Assembly (NCBI GenBank): GCA_015486655.1
Contig: WFRF01000178.1
Coordinates: 1-9,379 of the forward strand
DNA from: Caldifarciminota bacterium
Lineage (GTDB): Bacteria > Hydrothermota > 32-111 > QNBC01
Direction of reading: 5' to 3'
Length of the DNA stretch: 9,379 nt
Below are positions 5,461 to 9,379 of this stretch, one piece after another. Numbering within the stretch: position 1 is the first letter of the stretch; the number at the start of each line of letters is the position of its first letter. The notes under the pieces were generated by a model. That model was not told where the DNA came from. It made no database searches and saw only the letters and a list, made by a program, of their open reading frames with translations. Both the position numbers and the translations under genes were made by a program.

Positions 5461-6833
5461 AACTCAATATAAATCAAAGACTTGAACAGACTATCTCAAG
5501 CCAGATAGTCCAATTAATGAAATTGTTGCAGGTCAATAGAACGGATCTCGAGCAACTCATAGAGAATGAATTGGAACAAAATCCGATACTTGAGAAAAGC
5601 GAACAGGTGGAGGAAGCCGAATCGGAAGCAATACAGGAAGAGAAAAAGGATGACAATTTTGAAAAATTTCTTAAAGAATTCGAATGGATACAAGAGGAGG
5701 ATTTTAAATATAAATATTATGCTCCGAAAAAGATTGATGAATCGATAAGTCCGGATATTTACCCGGCAGACAGGGATGTACTTGAAACCTTTAAAATTGA
5801 TTTTTTCAGCAAATTGAAGGGGAAGAAACTTGACATGGGAAAGTTGCTTATTGATTTGCTCGACGGGAACGGATTTTTAAGAATATCGCCTGAGGAGGTA
5901 GCCCAAAAGTATAATTTCTCTGCCGAAGATGTTAAAAAAGTTATTGAGATAATGAAGAACACCGATCCTAAGGGTGTCGGTTCGAGGGATATGTTTGAAT
6001 TTATTACATTTCAATTGAATCAAATGGGATGGGACGGTGAGCGATATACGGCTGTTCTCAAAGAATACGGAAAGGAATTTAAAGCGGGGGCGTTGGATAT
6101 AATTTCCAAAAAAAGCGGGATTCCGAAAAATGAACTGGAAAAATTGATTGAAGCCGTAAAATCATGCAGAGCCGTACCGATAGTTAATACAAATCAGAAT
6201 AACAATTATGTAAATCCCGATATAATAATAAGGAAAATTAACGGTAAATTTGAAGTTATTATAAATGAAGAGGAACTGCCTACAATTCGAATAAACGAGT
6301 ATTATTTGTCAATACTCAAGGGGGACAAAGGGAATCTCTCGGATGAAGAGAAGAAAAATCTTACGAAATATCTGTACAGAGCCAAATCATTTATCTCCAA
6401 TCTTTACAAGAGAAGGGATACAATTGAGCGCATTGCCCATGAGATTTTGATTCAACAGTACGGGTTCTTTGAAAACGGCATAGAATATTTGAAACCTCTC
6501 TATATGAAAGATATTGCCAAATCACTGGGGTTAAGCAACTCCACGATTACCAGAGCATTGGCAAATAAGTATTTTGATACCCCTCACGGTATTTTTCCCT
6601 CCAAGTTTTTCTTTTTAACAAGAGCAAAGGGCAGTGAGAAGTCCGTTTCCGTCAGTCATGTTTTAAAGAAAATTAAGACAATAGTAGATGAAGAAGATAA
6701 AAAAGCGCCTCTCTCAGACACAAAAATCATGGAAATTTTAAACAGGGACGGTATTGAAATCAAGCGGAGAACAGTAGCCAAATATCGTGAGAAGCTCGGA
6801 ATTCCAAAAAAGGGGTTGAGGAAAAAACTTTAA
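5457..6833 (+). CDS. rpoN: RNA polymerase sigma-54 factor
   Basis: The 458-residue protein directs RNA polymerase to -24/-12 promoters and needs AAA+ activators to open DNA. Region I, about residues 4-46, shows the Gln/Leu-rich pattern LEQTISSQIVQLMKLLQ and ends in ELEQNPILE. Region II is the acidic linker (Glu/Asp-rich, about 47-100). The core-binding domain follows, then a helix-turn-helix at about 350-372 (KDIAKSLGLSNSTITRAL). The RpoN box is KRRTVAKYRE at 436-445, one residue off the classical ARRTVAKYRE. The length is near the family norm. Its ATG shares four bases with the lptB stop, so translation is probably coupled. This lptB-rpoN adjacency is widespread, but here no hpf or ptsN follows. 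Its stop overlaps that of the opposing GGDEF gene. Confidence 0.96.
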   Translation: MKLNINQRLEQTISSQIVQLMKLLQVNRTDLEQLIENELEQNPILEKSEQVEEAESEAIQEEKKDDNFEKFLKEFEWIQEEDFKYKYYAPKKIDESISPDIYPADRDVLETFKIDFFSKLKGKKLDMGKLLIDLLDGNGFLRISPEEVAQKYNFSAEDVKKVIEIMKNTDPKGVGSRDMFEFITFQLNQMGWDGERYTAVLKEYGKEFKAGALDIISKKSGIPKNELEKLIEAVKSCRAVPIVNTNQNNNYVNPDIIIRKINGKFEVIINEEELPTIRINEYYLSILKGDKGNLSDEEKKNLTKYLYRAKSFISNLYKRRDTIERIAHEILIQQYGFFENGIEYLKPLYMKDIAKSLGLSNSTITRALANKYFDTPHGIFPSKFFFLTRAKGSEKSVSVSHVLKKIKTIVDEEDKKAPLSDTKIMEILNRDGIEIKRRTVAKYREKLGIPKKGLRKKL

Positions 6834-8860
6834 TGGAGAGAAACCCTGTTCCTCCCGTTCTCTTTTGACTCGTAAAGAGCGGAATCCGCATGTTTAATCA
6901 ATATATCGTTGGATAAATATTTATCTTCGAATACCGCAACACCAATGCTAATCGTTATTTTCAAAAGTGTATCGTTGTATTTTATTGAAGTGTTTTCCAC
7001 TGTGGAGCGCAATTGTTCGGCTATGCTGAGCACTTCATTCTCCTTTTTGTTCGGAACGATGATGACAAATTCTTCTCCTCCGTAGCGGGCGGGAAGGGCG
7101 TCATCGGGAATTACCCTCTTCATTATGTCCGCAAGGTGTTTTAAAACCCTGTCACCGATTTGATGTCCGTATTTATCGTTGAATAATTTGAAATAATCTA
7201 TATCGATCATTATAAGCCCTATGGGGGCGTGCTTTGCCTGGGCTTCTTTTAGCATATGTTTAAGAGATGTCTGGAAATAACGGTGATTGTACAATTCGGT
7301 AAGGCCGTCTTTAATTGCAAGATCCTTGACCTTTTCATAAAGCATTGAACGCTCGATTGCCGTTGCAAAAATATTGGCCGTTGGAGAAATAATATCCCTT
7401 ATCATCTTCTCGTCGTACCTGATTTTCTGTGATTTGTTTATAAAAAGCAATATCAACTTAATAGATTGAGGTTCGGAATTGGCATTAAATACAGGGAACA
7501 GCACGAACGATTGAACCCCTTTCTTGATGTGCTCACCGGGGTATAAAATGGGTATTCTTTTAAATTCGGTCTCCTGCATATTTCTAATTATGGGGATACT
7601 GTTTTTTGCCGTAACGCTAACCAGTGAGTTGGAAAAAGTGAATCCTTCTCCTTCTTTAAAATATTCATCTCCGAAAATCTTTACAAATCTGCCCATGTCT
7701 CCTTCTATGCGAATTAGGATAAGCGAATCGAATGGCATCATCTTTTTCAATGTGTCATGCAGCAATGTGTAGATTTCATTGATTTCCAGATGACGTAAAA
7801 GAGTTGTGGAGATGTCTCTGAAAATAGAAAACTTTACGGAATCTCGGTTTTTTATCTGTATGTCGTTTATGAGGATTAATGTTACGGCAACAGTGGTTGC
7901 AAAATGTTTAACTTTCTCCTTGTCTTCCCATGTGAAGGCGTTTTCTTCAAGGGAATCGATTACAATAACACCCAAAATCTTGTTCTCAAAAGTTATCTGA
8001 ATAGCCATGAAAGATCTTACCGGTTCATCCTTTGTATAAAAATCCAATGATGTTACGGGAAGGGTAAATTCGTTGTTCAACATATCACGCCTGTATTTCA
8101 CTACCCAATAGAGGAGATTTTTTTCTTTTTTTATAACTACGTTTTCGTCGATGTTTTTTGATTTGGACCTGTATGCCCCGATGGTGAGGGATTCGCCTGT
8201 TTTGTCTACGAGGAAAATAGCGGCAGTATGCGGTGTAAAAACTTTAAACATAAGGTCTGTAATGGCATAAAGTGTTTTTTCTTTATAAAAGGTATATTGA
8301 TCCTCTCCGCCGGAAAAAATAATATTTGCTTTTTCCTCTATGTCGGCGCTCTCAGGAGAAACAAACTTATGGGTTTCGATGGAATTGAGTTGCGTTTTCA
8401 TGTTGCTTATGAAAAATTCCTTTTTGTGGGATACATAACCGATTAACAGAGAAATCAGGAAAAACATTGACTGGTATCCGAATTGATTGTTGCCCGTTGT
8501 AATGAATGAAACCGCGATGGAGGCGTAAATTAAAATGAAAACGTAGAGTTCGGAGCGCGAACCCAGGAGAAATGCGAGTAAATAAAGAATACCGAAAAAG
8601 GGCGAGTGAAAATTGCCGGTAAGCTGTATTGCTATGAGGAGCAATTCGGACAATATGATGGAGATATACGGCCTGAGTTTCTCATCCTGTGATTTGAATA
8701 TCGTGTATATGGGGTAAGAGAGGGAAAACAGGATTAAAATTGCCGATACGATTAGTGTGGCTATTGAAACCTGTTTTACAAACACACCGATCAGGATGAG
8801 GATGTAAACAAACACAACAAAAATATAGTAAGGTATTTTCTTCAATACATTATCTCTCAT
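6830..8860 (-). CDS. Membrane-anchored GAF-GAF-GGDEF diguanylate cyclase
   Basis: The 676-residue protein probably makes cyclic di-GMP from two GTP. The N-terminus has about six hydrophobic segments (within residues 10-142) forming a membrane anchor or sensor. Two GAF-like domains follow, at about 185-335 and 345-500; ligands are unknown. The GGDEF domain spans about 515-676, opening with DGLTELYNHRYF at 518, a metal-binding IDID around D553, N561 and the active-site loop GGEEF at 594-598. The canonical RxxD inhibitory I-site is absent: the six and nine positions before GGEEF are Ala and Pro. Catalysis therefore looks intact, but classical product inhibition looks lost. The start at 8860 has no Shine-Dalgarno sequence but lies just below a good promoter. 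It converges on rpoN, and the stop codons overlap by four bases. Confidence 0.93.
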   Translation of the reverse strand: MRDNVLKKIPYYIFVVFVYILILIGVFVKQVSIATLIVSAILILFSLSYPIYTIFKSQDEKLRPYISIILSELLLIAIQLTGNFHSPFFGILYLLAFLLGSRSELYVFILIYASIAVSFITTGNNQFGYQSMFFLISLLIGYVSHKKEFFISNMKTQLNSIETHKFVSPESADIEEKANIIFSGGEDQYTFYKEKTLYAITDLMFKVFTPHTAAIFLVDKTGESLTIGAYRSKSKNIDENVVIKKEKNLLYWVVKYRRDMLNNEFTLPVTSLDFYTKDEPVRSFMAIQITFENKILGVIVIDSLEENAFTWEDKEKVKHFATTVAVTLILINDIQIKNRDSVKFSIFRDISTTLLRHLEINEIYTLLHDTLKKMMPFDSLILIRIEGDMGRFVKIFGDEYFKEGEGFTFSNSLVSVTAKNSIPIIRNMQETEFKRIPILYPGEHIKKGVQSFVLFPVFNANSEPQSIKLILLFINKSQKIRYDEKMIRDIISPTANIFATAIERSMLYEKVKDLAIKDGLTELYNHRYFQTSLKHMLKEAQAKHAPIGLIMIDIDYFKLFNDKYGHQIGDRVLKHLADIMKRVIPDDALPARYGGEEFVIIVPNKKENEVLSIAEQLRSTVENTSIKYNDTLLKITISIGVAVFEDKYLSNDILIKHADSALYESKENGRNRVSLH

Positions 8861-8872
8861 AGGCTATAAAAG

Positions 8873-8901
8873 ATATTACAATATTGTGGATTAAAAATCA
8901 A
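8873..8901 (-). promoter_or_regulatory. Sigma-70 promoter of the GGDEF gene
   Basis: Read on the minus strand: TTGATT (8901-8896), a 17-nt spacer and TAATAT (8878-8873). The predicted transcript start is near 8866, only about six bases before the ATG at 8860. No Shine-Dalgarno sequence fits in that leader, so initiation may be leaderless or nearly so. Confidence 0.6.
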
Positions 8902-8961
8902 TAACATATTTTAATGACGGGAATATCACTGAGCCTTTTCTTTCCACTTCTTAACATAGCT

Positions 8962-8997
8962 GCTCCCCTTTCAGGGGAGCTGTCCGGTTTACAGGAC
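8962..8997. repeat. Hairpin pair, GCTCCCCT type
   Basis: GCTCCCCT (8962-8969) pairs perfectly with AGGGGAGC (8973-8980) over the loop TTC, and GTCC (8982-8985) pairs with GGAC (8994-8997). The layout of two hairpins in a row, the first C-rich then G-rich, resembles the double-hairpin units at 132-177, 204-247 and 9081-9124. No T-run follows, so it is not a clear terminator. It sits about 100 nt upstream of the GGDEF start and probably is another dispersed intergenic palindrome. Confidence 0.6.
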
Positions 8998-8998
8998 T

Positions 8999-9047
8999 GA
9001 GGGGTGAGGCTCTCGATTTACGATCTCGCGAGGGGTGAGGCTCTCGA
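8999..9047 (+). repeat. 18-nt direct repeat, two copies
   Basis: GAGGGGTGAGGCTCTCGA occurs at 8999-9016 and again, identically, at 9030-9047, a period of 31 nt. The 13 nt between them end in CTCGC. The first copy directly continues the hairpin pair at 8962-8997, so the second looks like a local duplication of that element's end. Two copies with one short spacer are not enough to call a CRISPR array. Confidence 0.75.
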
Positions 9048-9080
9048 ACCCCGATACCTCCCAAAAATTGTGTCAGCAAA

Positions 9081-9124
9081 TCCCCCCTCTACGAGGGGTA
9101 CTGCGTAGCAGGGAGGTGTTTTAA
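9081..9124 (+). repeat. Double-hairpin repeat unit, copy 3
   Basis: Hairpin A is CCCCTC/GAGGGG (9084-9089 with 9093-9098, loop TAC). Hairpin B is CTGC-GTA-GCAG (9101-9111). The unit ends GGAGGTGTTTTAAAATAAGT, nearly the same as the end of copy 2, which reads GTGTTCTAAAATAAGT. It is in the same orientation as the two left-edge copies. Confidence 0.75.
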
Positions 9125-9127
9125 AAT

Positions 9128-9212
9128 AAGTGGAAAGTAGGGGTAAGAACTAAGAAGTTAAATCGGAAGTGATTATCCTATTCCTTTATTTCTTATTTCT
9201 CACTTCTTACTT
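9128..9212. repeat. Heptad tracts in inverted arrangement
   Basis: A degenerate + strand purine tract runs from 9128 to about 9163, including TAAGAACTAAGAAGTTAAAT. Facing it on the minus strand, 9212-9185 reads four heptads: AAGTAAG, AAGTGAG, AAATAAG, AAATAAA. The two together form an imperfect inverted repeat. The segment 9144-9184 aligns with 311-353 near the left edge, so the double-hairpin unit plus heptad tract is a composite present at both ends of the window. Confidence 0.65.
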
Positions 9213-9220
9213 GAAAAATT

Positions 9221-9253
9221 GCGACGAAGTCGTCCTATTTGAGACGGAGTCGC
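9221..9253. repeat. Paired GAC-GNA-GTC mini-hairpins
   Basis: Two small hairpins with three-base loops: CGAC-GAA-GTCG (9222-9232) and GAC-GGA-GTC (9243-9251). The outermost GCGAC (9221-9225) is also the reverse complement of GTCGC (9249-9253), so the segment could fold either as two small hairpins or one larger one. The loops GAA and GGA match the GNA form of hairpin B in the double-hairpin units. Confidence 0.55.
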
Positions 9254-9291
9254 TTTATCATGCCTATCTACCATATTGCCCATACGGATTT

Positions 9292-9320
9292 TTGACATCT
9301 TAATTATTTTGATGTATAAA
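9292..9320 (+). promoter_or_regulatory. Sigma-70 promoter of the right-edge gene
   Basis: A perfect TTGACA at 9292-9297, a 17-nt spacer and TATAAA at 9315-9320. The predicted start is near 9327, leaving a leader of about 27 nt that holds a strong ribosome-binding site. This is the best match to consensus in the right intergenic region. Confidence 0.8.
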
Positions 9321-9353
9321 TGATATAAATATGGAAAAGGGAGGTAAGACAAC

Positions 9354-9379
9354 ATGGCGAACAAGAATAACAAGAAAGA
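9354..9379 (+). CDS. Start of an unidentified gene, cut by the window edge
   Basis: Only eight complete codons are visible, reading MANKNNKK. The start is supported by AAGGGAGGT at 9337-9345, well placed before the ATG, and by the promoter at 9292-9320. The beginning is Lys/Asn-rich and hydrophilic, so there is no signal peptide or membrane start. That is too little to name a family. Confidence 0.75.

Noticed and set aside
4986..5477. 163-codon minus-strand reading frame opposite lptB
   Set aside because: It is the antisense of an intact lptB with all ABC motifs. Its translation has no recognisable motif and it has no start signals.
5400..6830. Sigma-54 type promoter near rpoN or the other genes
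   Set aside because: I looked for the TGGCAC-N5-TTGC pattern across the intergenic regions and gene starts and saw no convincing match.
6836..6866. Intrinsic terminator between rpoN and the GGDEF gene
   Set aside because: AGAGAA/TTCTCT with a 15-nt loop and a short T-run is a weak AT-rich stem inside the GGDEF coding sequence, too weak to call.

Overview
The window is an AT-rich stretch of a Gram-negative (LPS-making) bacterial chromosome. It holds one long co-directional block of housekeeping genes, one convergent signalling gene, and two repeat-filled intergenic regions at the edges. The phylum cannot be fixed from the sequence alone. A lipoprotein-type LptC, a long Asp-Ser-rich LptA, an asparaginyl-tRNA synthetase, and the repeat style (small palindromes plus heptad purine tracts) would fit Deferribacterota or an FCB-type or candidate-phylum lineage. 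I hold that only loosely.

Layout. Positions 1-447 carry no gene but several repeats: heptad purine tracts, a three-hairpin palindromic unit, and two copies of a double-hairpin unit. A strong sigma-70 promoter (407-434) then drives tRNA-Val(CAC). Behind it, with no visible terminator, come a coiled-coil/C4 zinc-ribbon protein, an RNase HI family protein, the RNase P RNA gene rnpB, asnS, lptC, lptA, lptB and rpoN. Spacing is tight: rnhA overlaps the zinc-ribbon gene by 1 nt, rnpB overlaps rnhA by 7 nt, and lptC/lptA/lptB/rpoN all overlap. A second candidate promoter lies between asnS and lptC. From the other strand a membrane-anchored GAF-GAF-GGDEF diguanylate cyclase runs toward rpoN, and the two stop codons overlap on TTAA. 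Positions 8861-9353 are again repeat-rich. A textbook promoter and Shine-Dalgarno sequence there open a gene cut by the right edge.

How the genes fit together. The left half is an RNA-centred unit: a tRNA, the ribozyme that matures tRNAs, an RNA:DNA-hybrid nuclease and an aminoacyl-tRNA synthetase. The right half is the widespread lptCAB-rpoN cluster for LPS export and sigma-54, lacking the hpf/ptsN genes that often follow. The GGDEF protein probably makes cyclic di-GMP in response to signals sensed by its GAF or membrane part.

No clearly novel multi-gene system was found. The best second-look items are the rnpB gene nested between coding genes with its P1 helix built over a stop codon, the tRNA-to-rnpB co-transcription, the recurrent GNA-triloop mini-hairpins, a possible small transcript at the left edge, and two promoters that sit so close to their start codons that leaderless translation is plausible.
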